Shown here piece by piece: positions 26,868 through 34,939 of a DNA stretch of 52,626 nt. The stretch's first letter is position 1. Each line of letters starts with the position of its first letter. The DNA comes from Streptomyces albidochromogenes. GTDB taxonomy: Bacteria; Actinomycetota; Actinomycetes; Streptomycetales; Streptomycetaceae. The translations under genes and the position numbers were made by a program. Location: the NCBI RefSeq assembly GCF_005981925.1, contig NZ_VBVX01000008.1, positions 1 to 52,626 on the forward strand. The letters run 5' to 3'. The notes beneath the pieces are model-generated. The model had not been told where the DNA came from. It searched no databases and saw only the letters and a list, made by a program, of their open reading frames with translations.

Positions 26868-28313
26868 CTACGGGCGGACCGCACCGGGTTCGGGTGCTTC
26901 CCCGGCTCGTTCGGGCCGCGCCCTGTCTGACGCGCCGCCTGGCCTCCTGTTGATCCAGGTGCGCTCCAACTTGGCCACCACGTCGGGGCTGTGCATCCGG
27001 GCCGACTGCTCCAGCGCATACCGGCTCATGTACGTGCGGAAGAGGGCGTCGGACTCCTCGGCTAGGTGCAGCATGCGGCGGTTGGCGGGGACCGCGGGGT
27101 CGGCCAGGCGCTCGGCCGACGCTGCTACGGCCCCGTCGACCGCCTCCGGCGCGACGACCTCGTCGCACAGCTCCCGGGCCTCGGGGCTGGTGGCCGCAAC
27201 CTTCTCGCCGAAGAAGATCAGCCGCTCCGCCATGCGTCGCCCAACCACGCGTCCGAGGCGCAGGTTGGCCGCGCCGGGGATGATGCCCTCCGCAAGTGCG
27301 GGAAGCGAGAAGTAGGCGTCGGTCCCGGCGATCACCCGGTCGAGGACCAGTGCCACCTGGGTGGCGCCTCCGATGGCGAAGGTGTCGATGGCGCCCACCC
27401 ACGGCTTGCCGCCCGGGAGGTGAAGCGGGTCGTCCGCCGGGCCGTGGTGCAGGCCGTGGATCAGCTTGCGGATGTACCCCAACTCACGGCGGAGCATGAA
27501 GTCGATGAACGATATCTGCCCGGTGTAGAGGTGGGTGAGGTTGATGCCGGCGCCGAAGGCGCGCTGGCCGCTGTACCGGGGATGGGACAGGACGCTGCCG
27601 CGCAGTACGCCCACCGACACCGCGTCGTCGAGGAGGGCGAGGTCGACGGCCGTCTCCAGGGCCTCTACCACCGCGTCGTCCTCGGCGTTGAGGACGTCCT
27701 GGTTGCAGATGGTCACCTCGGCCACGAATCCGTCGCGGTGAATCACCGCCTGGCCAAGGTCCACGTGGCCGGTCCTGTGGAATTCCGGGAGCAGGTCGAG
27801 CGCGCGCGGGGTCGGCGCCAGCATCGACCGCAGGAGGTGCTCGCCCGTCTCCCGTCGGTTGAGAAGGTGCGCGAAGAGGATTCCCTGGTCGACTTCCCCG
27901 TCCGACTTCTCGGCCTGCGGCAGTCGGCGGTCGGCGGACACCTGCGCGCGGGTGGGGACCAGGCCCGGGTAGTTCTCCGCCGCGGTGAACGCCAGTTCGT
28001 TTAGGCGGACCTGGCGGTTGCGGCCTTCGGTGAGCTCGTCGTAGAGGTGTCCGGCGTGCACCTTGAGGAACTGGTGTCGGGCGCGCCGTGCGGCCTGCCC
28101 GACCCGGTCGACGTCGCCGTGCTCGGTGGCAGAGCGATCGGCACGGGGCGGCATAGCCGCAATCAATTCGGCGCAGCCTTCAATGTAGGTGCTCAGCAGG
28201 CGCGTGTCCGCCGCGGCGCCACCGCGGAACAGCGGGGACGCGGGCAGTCGGCTGTCCACCGCGCCGGACAGCTGCGGCGCCTCAGGCGATCGGGTTGACA
28301 CGGCTGTGTCCAT
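26868..28313 (-). CDS. DpgC-like acyl-CoA dioxygenase
   Basis: About 481 residues from ATG 28313 (GAGGAG 10 nt upstream). The N-terminal helical domain (to about 200) and crotonase-fold domain match 3,5-dihydroxyphenylacetyl-CoA 1,2-dioxygenase. Seen: HLLNRRETGEHLLRSML, NAEDDAVVEALETAVDLALLD, FGAGINLTHLYTG, DTFAIGGATQVALVLD, PALAEGIIPGAANLRLGR, and AEESDALFRTYMSRYALEQS. DpgC is cofactor- and metal-free and turns an arylacetyl-CoA plus O2 into an arylglyoxylate. The usual DpgA (type III PKS), DpgB and DpgD are absent. Oxoacid dehydrogenase genes sit directly downstream instead, so the acyl-CoA is probably made from a 2-oxoacid such as phenylpyruvate (inference). Confidence 0.8.
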   Translation of the reverse strand: MDTAVSTRSPEAPQLSGAVDSRLPASPLFRGGAAADTRLLSTYIEGCAELIAAMPPRADRSATEHGDVDRVGQAARRARHQFLKVHAGHLYDELTEGRNRQVRLNELAFTAAENYPGLVPTRAQVSADRRLPQAEKSDGEVDQGILFAHLLNRRETGEHLLRSMLAPTPRALDLLPEFHRTGHVDLGQAVIHRDGFVAEVTICNQDVLNAEDDAVVEALETAVDLALLDDAVSVGVLRGSVLSHPRYSGQRAFGAGINLTHLYTGQISFIDFMLRRELGYIRKLIHGLHHGPADDPLHLPGGKPWVGAIDTFAIGGATQVALVLDRVIAGTDAYFSLPALAEGIIPGAANLRLGRVVGRRMAERLIFFGEKVAATSPEARELCDEVVAPEAVDGAVAASAERLADPAVPANRRMLHLAEESDALFRTYMSRYALEQSARMHSPDVVAKLERTWINRRPGGASDRARPERAGEAPEPGAVRP

Positions 28314-28375
28314 ACCGGGTTGTCTCCTCATCGTTGTCGTCGCGGCGAGATGTTCCTCACGCCTGTCACGCACGC

Positions 28376-29125
28376 TCAGCGGTCGGCCAGCCCGTGGCGG
28401 GCGATCTCGGCGAAAAGGCCGCCGGACACGTCGTAGACCGCGTAGTGATCGCCAGGGCCCCGCCGGATGCCGAACTCCCCGCCCGCGTAAGCGCGCCAGC
28501 CCTCCATGAGCGAGGGCACCACCACCGGGTCGTCGTCCGCCGCGAAGACCTGGATCGGGCAGCGCAGTGGCGCGTCGGCAGCGGGACGGTACTCGGAGGC
28601 GATCCGCAGGTCATTGCGCAGCACGTCGAGGAGGCGGCGGACGAACTCTTCGTGTTTCAACAGGGGTTCGGCGATGCCGTTGGTCGCGCGCACATGGCTG
28701 AGGAGCTCGTCGTGCGGGAGTGTGTGGTACGACTCCTCGGCCGCGACGTGCGGCGGGCGGGCGCCCGAGATCAGCAGCGCCCGCGGCAGCGGGTGCCCCC
28801 GCTCGTGAAGGTGCAGGGCCACCGCGTACGCCAGCAGGCCGCCGAAGCTGTGCCCGAAGAGGACGTATGGCGGGCGCAGCATCGGCAGCAGTGCCTCGAC
28901 CGTCCGCTCCGCCAGTTCGTCCATCGTGTCCGGCATAGGGTCCGCGACCCGGTTCTCCCGGCCCGGGAGCTGCACCGGGCAGCACTGGACCGAGGTGGGC
29001 AACCGCGACGGCCAGAGGCGGAAGGCGCTCGCGCCGCCTCCCGCGTGTGGAAAGCAGAACAGGCGCTTGCCTTCGGTGCCGGGATCGACGCGCCCGAGGA
29101 GCCAGGGTGTCGTGCCGTGGGTCAC
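28376..29125 (-). CDS. Type II thioesterase
   Basis: 249 residues, alpha/beta hydrolase of the GrsT/RifR type. Motifs: FCFPHAGGGASAF near the N-terminus, nucleophile Ser in FGHSFGG (about residue 95), Asp in AADDDPVV and His in GPGDHYAVY. Such enzymes clear misloaded carrier proteins or release a carrier-bound amino acid. It starts at a GTG overlapping the NRPS stop by 4 nt, so it probably serves that NRPS. With the NRPS and P450 it recalls sets that load, hydroxylate and then release one amino acid. Confidence 0.9.
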   Translation of the reverse strand: MTHGTTPWLLGRVDPGTEGKRLFCFPHAGGGASAFRLWPSRLPTSVQCCPVQLPGRENRVADPMPDTMDELAERTVEALLPMLRPPYVLFGHSFGGLLAYAVALHLHERGHPLPRALLISGARPPHVAAEESYHTLPHDELLSHVRATNGIAEPLLKHEEFVRRLLDVLRNDLRIASEYRPAADAPLRCPIQVFAADDDPVVVPSLMEGWRAYAGGEFGIRRGPGDHYAVYDVSGGLFAEIARHGLADR

Positions 29126-32100
29126 GCGCGTTCTCGCGATCGCTCGATGAGGGCGGCGATCCCCGCACCCGTGCGGTTCTCCAGGAGGTCTAGCAGCCTC
29201 AACCCGCTGTCCGGAAGCAGCTTTTCCAGGTGGGTGAATAGGTCGACCAGCAGCAGAGAGTTGCCGCCCAGATCGAAGAAGTCCTCCTCGGCGCCCACGG
29301 CGCGCAACCCGAGGGTCTCGGCGATCGTGCCGAGGATCTGCTTCTCCAACGAGGTGCGCGGCCCGTCCTCCGGGCCCCCTCCGCCGCCGAACTCGGGTGT
29401 GGGCAGGGCCTTGCGGTCCACCTTGCCGTTCGAGGTCAGGGGGATCGCGTCGAGCCAGACGAAGGCTGCCGGGACCATGAAGGCGGGCACGCGGGACCCG
29501 ACGTGTTCCCTCAGCTCGGCGTCGTCGGGGTGCCGGTCGCCCACCAGGTAGGCGGCTAGCGCCTGTCCGCCGGGGGCGTCGTCACGGACGACGGTGGCCA
29601 CGGACCGGATGTCCGGGTGCGCGGAGAGGGCGACGTCGATCTCACCCAGTTCGATGCGGTAGCCGCGGATCTTTACCTGGTCGTCGCTGCGTCCGAGGAA
29701 CTCCAGGTCGCCGTCCGGGAGCCAGCGTGCCAGGTCACCGGTGCGGTAGATACGGCTTCCCGGGGGGCCGAACGGATCGGGCAGGAAGCGCTCCCGGGTC
29801 AGCTCGGGGCGGCCCAGATACTCGCGGGCTAGGCCTTCGCCGCTGAGCCACAGATGCCCGGGGACTCCGGCGGGCAGCGGGTTCAGGTCCTCGTCCAGGA
29901 CGTATGCCTGGGTGTTGGCGATCGGCCGGCCAATGGGAATGGTGGGACGGCTGGTGTCAACCGCCTCGATGGGCTTCCAGGTCGCAAAGAGCGTGCACTC
30001 CGTCGGCCCGTAGACATGGAGGAAGCGGGTGTCGTCCAGATAGGGCAGGAGGTGCGCCGCGCTGGCGGGCGAGAGCACGTCGCCGCCCACGAGCAGCTGC
30101 CGGACGCGCGCCAATTCCTCGGGGAACTGTTCGGCTGCCACGTGTAGTTGGGGTGATACGAGGAGGAGAGTCGTGATGCGGTGGCGCTGCAGTGCGGCCT
30201 TGAGCTGGTCGGGAAACGGAAGTCCGGAGGGCGGCAGCACCAGCCTGCCACCGTTGAGCAGCGATCCCCACAGCTCGATCAGCGACGCGTCGAAGGAGAG
30301 CGGCGAGAACTGCAGATGGGCCTCTCCCGGACCGAGCTCGACGTAATCCGCGCCCTTGACGAGCCGGGCGAGAGCCCGGTGCGTGACGGCGACGCCCTTG
30401 GGGGCGCCCGTGGAGCCCGAGGTGTAGATGACGTAGGCGAGGTGTTCCGCCGTGGCCGGAACCTCCGGGTCGGTCTCGGGCAGTTCTATCGTCCCGCCCG
30501 TGGACTCCGGCTCGTTGCGGAGGAGCACCCGGGCGGCGGTCCCGGTGAACGCGGCCGCGTGCTCCTTGTCCGTGAGCACGATGCAAGCCCCGGCGTCATC
30601 GGCCATGTAGGCGAGCCGCTCGGCAGGGTAACTGGGATCGAGCGGGAGATAGGCGCCCCCTGCTTTGAGGATGCCGAGCAGGCAGACGATCATGTCGACC
30701 GACCGTGGCAGACACAGGCCGACGGGCTGGTCGGGAACCACGCCCAGGCCGATCAGCTGGTGGGCCAGACGGTTCGCCCGTGTGTTGAGCTCCCCGTAGG
30801 TGAGCGTCACGTCCTCGTGCTCGACGGCGATCGCCGAGGGGTCCCGTCGCACCTGCTCCTCGAAGAAGGAGGCGGTGGTGCGGTCGTGCGGGAAGTCGCG
30901 CGCGGTCCGGTTCCACACCGAGACCACCAGCTCGCGCTCCTCGGGCGGAAGCACGGGCAGGTCGGTGACGCGGGTGTCGGGCTGCCGAGCGGCCGCGGTG
31001 AGAAGGTGCTCCAGGCGGCGCACCAGCCGCTTCGCCGTGACTGGGGCGAACAGATCAGTGTCGTACTCCAGCGTCCCGTGGAGTTCGTCGTCGCGCAGGT
31101 CGAGGGCGAAGGACAGGTCGCGGGCGGCCGTGCCGAGGTGCAGGTCGACCGGGTTGCACGAGGCTTCCGCGTAGTCCGGCAGCCCGGCGGACCATCTCCG
31201 GACGGCGAACTTGGCGGGCGCCGCTTGGCGGTCTGGGTCCCCGCACCCCCCGGCCAGTGCGGCGAGCGCGCCGGGCGGGAGGGCGGAGGAGTGCGCTCGT
31301 GCCCGGGTCAGCTCGGCACCGGTCTGAGCGACCAACTCACGGAACGTCGGGCCGCCGTCCAGCCGCAGGGTCAGCACGACATCGGTCTCGGGCCTGCCGA
31401 CGCGCGTGTCCGGGTCGGTCAGGGACGGGCACACGGGCACCAGGAGCGGGACCGCCGACTGCGCGGTGTGGCGGGCGAGGAGCACAGCGGCGGCCGCGTA
31501 TACGGCGGCGGTGGCGTCCGGGGTCCCGGACAGCTCGCTCAGGTTCCCCATCAGGCCGACCGGCAGGGCGAAACGCTCCACCGCGCCGGCGCGGACGGAC
31601 CGGGGCTGGCGAGGTCGGTCCGTCGGCAGGTCCAGCACCGGGAGCGCCGACTGCGCATGCCAGTACGCGAGGTCGGCGGCGGCCTGTTCGGCGGAGGGCC
31701 GTGTCGGCTGCGGCGGCTCGGCATGGGCGAGGGGCTCGCCTCGCCGGGCCGCGCTGTAGGCGTGCGCGTGCTCGACGAGGAAGGCGTCCAGCCCGACGGC
31801 GTCCAGCAGCGAGCGGTGGGCGACAGCGACCAGGAGGCACTCACGGTCGGCGACGCGCAGAACGCGGATCCTCAGGAGGGGGCCGTGCGGGAGCGCAAAC
31901 GGCGCGCCGGCTTCCCTTACGGCCACTTCGATCGCCTCGTCGGCCGACACCCGCAACTCGGCGAAGTCGACGGGCGTCGCGTCCGGCGGCGACGTGGGAC
32001 TGTCGTCCGCCGTGACGTGCACGTTGTGCGACGCCGCAAGACGGACCGTGACCGGGCGAAGGGCGTCGCGTGCGGCTTTGCCGTCGAACTGACCGTCGAT

Positions 32101-32193
32101 CTGCAGGCACCGGACCACGTGGTGGGACGGGTGCGAACCGAGGTCGGATTCGGGCTCGTTCGGCGCGGTCATCGGGTGTGCCGGGGTTGTCAC
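29122..32193 (-). CDS. NRPS: degenerate C, A and T domains
   Basis: 1023 residues. Residues 30-420 align with a condensation domain, but the HHxxxDG active site is degraded (VAHRSLLDAVG, second His followed by four residues then DA), so it may not form peptide bonds. The adenylation domain (about 440-930) is intact: YVIYTSGSTGAPKG, FDASLIELW, HVYGPTECT, YRTGDLAR, GKVDRKALP. Hand alignment to GrsA gives the pocket D-A-I-L-L-G-V-L-F. LG and the later L recall hydroxyphenylglycine pockets, with the phenol-contacting His replaced by Leu, which would suit an unsubstituted aryl or aliphatic side chain (tentative). The carrier domain has FFDLGGNSLL near 985. There is no terminal thioesterase. GTG start overlaps the P450 stop by 4 nt. 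Confidence 0.85.
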   Translation of the reverse strand: MTTPAHPMTAPNEPESDLGSHPSHHVVRCLQIDGQFDGKAARDALRPVTVRLAASHNVHVTADDSPTSPPDATPVDFAELRVSADEAIEVAVREAGAPFALPHGPLLRIRVLRVADRECLLVAVAHRSLLDAVGLDAFLVEHAHAYSAARRGEPLAHAEPPQPTRPSAEQAAADLAYWHAQSALPVLDLPTDRPRQPRSVRAGAVERFALPVGLMGNLSELSGTPDATAAVYAAAAVLLARHTAQSAVPLLVPVCPSLTDPDTRVGRPETDVVLTLRLDGGPTFRELVAQTGAELTRARAHSSALPPGALAALAGGCGDPDRQAAPAKFAVRRWSAGLPDYAEASCNPVDLHLGTAARDLSFALDLRDDELHGTLEYDTDLFAPVTAKRLVRRLEHLLTAAARQPDTRVTDLPVLPPEERELVVSVWNRTARDFPHDRTTASFFEEQVRRDPSAIAVEHEDVTLTYGELNTRANRLAHQLIGLGVVPDQPVGLCLPRSVDMIVCLLGILKAGGAYLPLDPSYPAERLAYMADDAGACIVLTDKEHAAAFTGTAARVLLRNEPESTGGTIELPETDPEVPATAEHLAYVIYTSGSTGAPKGVAVTHRALARLVKGADYVELGPGEAHLQFSPLSFDASLIELWGSLLNGGRLVLPPSGLPFPDQLKAALQRHRITTLLLVSPQLHVAAEQFPEELARVRQLLVGGDVLSPASAAHLLPYLDDTRFLHVYGPTECTLFATWKPIEAVDTSRPTIPIGRPIANTQAYVLDEDLNPLPAGVPGHLWLSGEGLAREYLGRPELTRERFLPDPFGPPGSRIYRTGDLARWLPDGDLEFLGRSDDQVKIRGYRIELGEIDVALSAHPDIRSVATVVRDDAPGGQALAAYLVGDRHPDDAELREHVGSRVPAFMVPAAFVWLDAIPLTSNGKVDRKALPTPEFGGGGGPEDGPRTSLEKQILGTIAETLGLRAVGAEEDFFDLGGNSLLLVDLFTHLEKLLPDSGLRLLDLLENRTGAGIAALIERSRERA

Positions 32194-33488
32194 AGTGCTT
32201 CCTCAGTGGTCTTGCCGAGTGGCTGTAGGTCTCGCAGGCCGACCCCGTCGGGCCGCAGGACGGTGCGAACGGGCAGGCTCTTGATGCCCGCGATGAACGT
32301 GGAGTGGAGGTGGCGGGGCTCGTCGGCGAGTTCGATCAGCTCGAAGTTCCCGGCGATCTCCTCGAAGAGCACGGTCAGGGCGAGCCTCGCCACGTGCGCG
32401 CCGATGCAGCGGTGCGCCCCGACACCGAACGCGATGTGCCGGTTCGTCTTCCGGGTCACCACGAAGCGGAACGGCTCGGGGAACACGCTCTCGTCACGGT
32501 TGGCCGATCCCAGCCACGCGGTGACGGGCTGTCCGGCACCGATGCAGGCGTCACCCAGACGCACCTCGTCGGTGGTGTGGCGCAGCGCGTGGTTTGCGGG
32601 CGAGGTCCAGCGCAGGATCTCTTCAACCAGGGAAGCTGTGTCCCCCGAGGCCCGCCACCTGGCGTACTCGCTGGGGTTCTCCAGCAACGCCAGGAGGCCG
32701 CCGCTGGCTGCGTGCGACGTAGTGACGGTCGCACCGATCAGGAGGCTGTAGGCGTTGAGGATGACCTCCTCGCGGCTCAGCGGCTCACCGTCCGGCGTGG
32801 CTCGCAGGAGTGCCCCGATCAGGTCGTCCGCCTCGGCCCGTCCCGGTCGGGACACCTCGGTGGCGAAGTAGAGGAAGATCTCGGAGTGCGCCCGGCTCAG
32901 CACCTGGGAACGCGAGGAACCCTCTGGGGCGTAATCCGGGTCGGACTCCGCCACCGCCGCGTACGTGAAGTGCTTCAGCCGGTACCAGGAGGACTCCGGG
33001 ATCCCGAGCAGCAGACCCGCGATGGCGATCGGGTAGTACGCGGCCTGGGCCGCGAAGTCCCAGGTCTCCTCGCGGGCACCGACGGAGAGCAGCCGCCGGG
33101 AGAACTGCCGCAGCGCGGGCTCGTGGTCGCGGACCGCCTGCCGGGTCATGTGCGGGGCTAGCGGGCCCTTGAGCCGTTTGTGCCCCGGCGGGTCGGTGAC
33201 CGCGAGCATTTTCCCGCCGGCGATGTCGGTCTGCCCGAGCGTCGTCAGGATGTTGCCCCGCGACGTCGTGAACTCGGTGTGCCTGGCCAGCACCCGTGAC
33301 ACGTCCGCGTGTCGCGTGACGGCCCAGAATCCCGGCTGCGCGCCGACGGGACACTGCCGGTGCACGGGATCCTCGGCGCGCAGCCGCGTCCATACCGGGT
33401 GCGGGTCACCGGTGCCGTAGAACTGCGGGTCGGACAGATCTGGTTCGGGACTGTTCTCCGCGGCCGGACCGTCAGAGGTTATGCGCAT
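32190..33488 (-). CDS. Cytochrome P450, likely acts on carrier-bound residue
   Basis: 432 residues. Haem loop IAFGVGAHRCIGAHVARL with the Cys ligand, and a K-helix ExxR in LVEEILRWTSP. The I-helix reads LLIGATVTTSHAASG, so the acidic residue of the usual (A/G)GxDT is replaced by Val. Altered I-helices are known in P450s that hydroxylate carrier-bound amino acids, where substrate can help proton delivery. The 4-nt overlap with the A-T protein and the nearby thioesterase match the NovH/NovI and NikP1/NikQ arrangement for beta-hydroxylation of a tethered amino acid (established logic, inferred here). It needs the ferredoxin encoded upstream or a host one. Confidence 0.85.
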   Translation of the reverse strand: MRITSDGPAAENSPEPDLSDPQFYGTGDPHPVWTRLRAEDPVHRQCPVGAQPGFWAVTRHADVSRVLARHTEFTTSRGNILTTLGQTDIAGGKMLAVTDPPGHKRLKGPLAPHMTRQAVRDHEPALRQFSRRLLSVGAREETWDFAAQAAYYPIAIAGLLLGIPESSWYRLKHFTYAAVAESDPDYAPEGSSRSQVLSRAHSEIFLYFATEVSRPGRAEADDLIGALLRATPDGEPLSREEVILNAYSLLIGATVTTSHAASGGLLALLENPSEYARWRASGDTASLVEEILRWTSPANHALRHTTDEVRLGDACIGAGQPVTAWLGSANRDESVFPEPFRFVVTRKTNRHIAFGVGAHRCIGAHVARLALTVLFEEIAGNFELIELADEPRHLHSTFIAGIKSLPVRTVLRPDGVGLRDLQPLGKTTEEAL

Positions 33489-33542
33489 GCGTCAGCCTCC
33501 CTTTGCCACGAGTAGACGCACCTTCACGACGTGCGGAGTGGC

Positions 33543-34685
33543 TCAGATGTAGTCTTCGGCGCCGCCGGCGCGGACAGTGTCGAGCGTGAAGCAGTGGAAG
33601 CCGCCGCCGAAGAGTCGACGGTGGCGGTGCTGCACCGGGACCACCGTGAAGCGGTGCTCCTCGAGCGTGCGGATGAGGGTCTTGCAGGCGTCATTGACCA
33701 TGACGGTGTTCTCGTCGACGGAGAGGACGTTGAGGTCGATGTACGGGCTCGGCGGGATGGGGTCGCCGTTCGGGTACTGCGGGTAGTCGCTGATCTGCGG
33801 GGACGGTGGCACGATCAGGTCCCACTTGCGCAGCGGTTCGGGCAGGAAGTCCGCCACGTCCGCCGAGCGCACCAGCAGGGTGCCTGGGCGCAGGGGGACC
33901 ACGACGCTGTCGATGTGGCTCTGGGTCAGCTTGTGCATCCGGTGCACCCGGAAGCGGCCCTGGAGGTGCCGCTCCAGCCAGTCACAGGCCAAGGCGTGGT
34001 TGGCGTTGGAGATGTTGACGATCAGGTCCCGGCCGAGCCGCAGGCAGTTCGCGGCGTCGATCATCAGTTCCACGCCCGCGTCATACGGGGACGGCTGCGG
34101 GTTCTGCGGCACCTCGATGTTGGGCGCGGCGTTCTCGTTGTGCGGATCGAACGAGGCGTCCGTCATCACCGGTCGGGGCATGGACGTCCAGCGCGCGCCC
34201 TGGTTGAAGTACTCCATGAACACCGGCTTCAGGAACTGGTTCTCGAAGTACCGGTCGCGCAGCGTGGGCGGCGTCTCGATGATCTCGTCGCCCATGATGA
34301 GCGTGCTGTCGCGGACGTTGAGCGGCGGAACCACCGCAGCGTCCCAGGCCGGCGTGGTGACCTTGGTGAGGTCGGGGGCCGGCTCGACCGGGCGGTGGAC
34401 CTTCACCGAGAGGGCCTCGAGCTGCTGGACCACCCCCTCCACGTCCTCGACGAGCTCGTCGAGCAGACGCTTCTTGAGGGCCAGGCGGTCGGGGTCGTTG
34501 CGCCGGGACCGAGCCTCGCTCTCGCGCCACGTCGACAGGCTCGGGAAGTACCCACGGGTGCCCGAGAGGTTGTCGCTGATGAACATGTCGAACGAGAGGT
34601 CCAGGATCCGGTCGACGTATCCGTCTGCGGATCCGACGATGATCTCCTTGAGTGGAGTGAAGTCGTCAAAGCTGTTCAGTCGCAT
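33543..34685 (-). CDS. Arginine:amine amidinotransferase, copy 1
   Basis: 380 residues of the AGAT/StrB1 family, which moves an amidino group from arginine to an amine to make a guanidine. Active-site residues are all present: Asp in IDAANCLRLGRD, His in SHIDSVVVPLRPG, and nucleophile Cys in FGGGFHCFTLD near the C-terminus. VPPLNVRDSTLIMGDEIIETP is the conserved substrate-loop region. Acceptor not predictable. Candidates are the amine of an arylglycine, of glycine or of a side chain. It is a clear paralogue of the gene at 36182-37342. No E. coli-like sequence features, and codon use matches neighbours. Confidence 0.9.
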   Translation of the reverse strand: MRLNSFDDFTPLKEIIVGSADGYVDRILDLSFDMFISDNLSGTRGYFPSLSTWRESEARSRRNDPDRLALKKRLLDELVEDVEGVVQQLEALSVKVHRPVEPAPDLTKVTTPAWDAAVVPPLNVRDSTLIMGDEIIETPPTLRDRYFENQFLKPVFMEYFNQGARWTSMPRPVMTDASFDPHNENAAPNIEVPQNPQPSPYDAGVELMIDAANCLRLGRDLIVNISNANHALACDWLERHLQGRFRVHRMHKLTQSHIDSVVVPLRPGTLLVRSADVADFLPEPLRKWDLIVPPSPQISDYPQYPNGDPIPPSPYIDLNVLSVDENTVMVNDACKTLIRTLEEHRFTVVPVQHRHRRLFGGGFHCFTLDTVRAGGAEDYI

Positions 34686-34715
34686 GTCAGAAGGCTTCTT
34701 TCTGGGCGGTGGACG

Positions 34716-34913
34716 TCAGGTGGCGGTTGTTGCAATCGCCTGCACCGGACAGCGGTTGACAGCTTCGTCCACGTCGTCGTGCAACTCGCGGGGCGGTTTC
34801 GCGTCGAGCAGGACGACCAGGCCGTCGGTCTCGTCCTGGTCGAAGACCTCGGGCAGGGCCAGCGCGCACTGGCCCGACCCGATACAGAGGGTCGTGTCCA
34901 CGGACACGTGCAC
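34716..34913 (-). CDS. 3Fe-4S ferredoxin for P450
   Basis: 65 residues from a GTG with GGAGG 7 nt upstream. Three Cys ligands in the pattern CIGSGQC ... RCPVQAI, with the fourth ligand position not Cys, as in the small ferredoxins that feed electrons to actinobacterial P450s. It sits between an amidinotransferase and the downstream end of the P450 gene at 34940, and probably serves one or both P450s. Confidence 0.9.
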   Translation of the reverse strand: MHVSVDTTLCIGSGQCALALPEVFDQDETDGLVVLLDAKPPRELHDDVDEAVNRCPVQAIATTAT

Positions 34914-34939
34914 TTCGGTCCTCCGTTGTGGGTAGTGGG

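Noticed and set aside
26868-28313. DpgC-like gene as evidence for 3,5-dihydroxyphenylglycine
   Set aside because: No DpgA, DpgB or DpgD gene is present in the window, so the dihydroxyphenylacetyl-CoA substrate could not be made by the known route.
30181-32751. Plus-strand open frame of over 850 codons opposite the NRPS
   Set aside because: It is a GC-bias mirror of the NRPS and P450 genes with no domain of its own.
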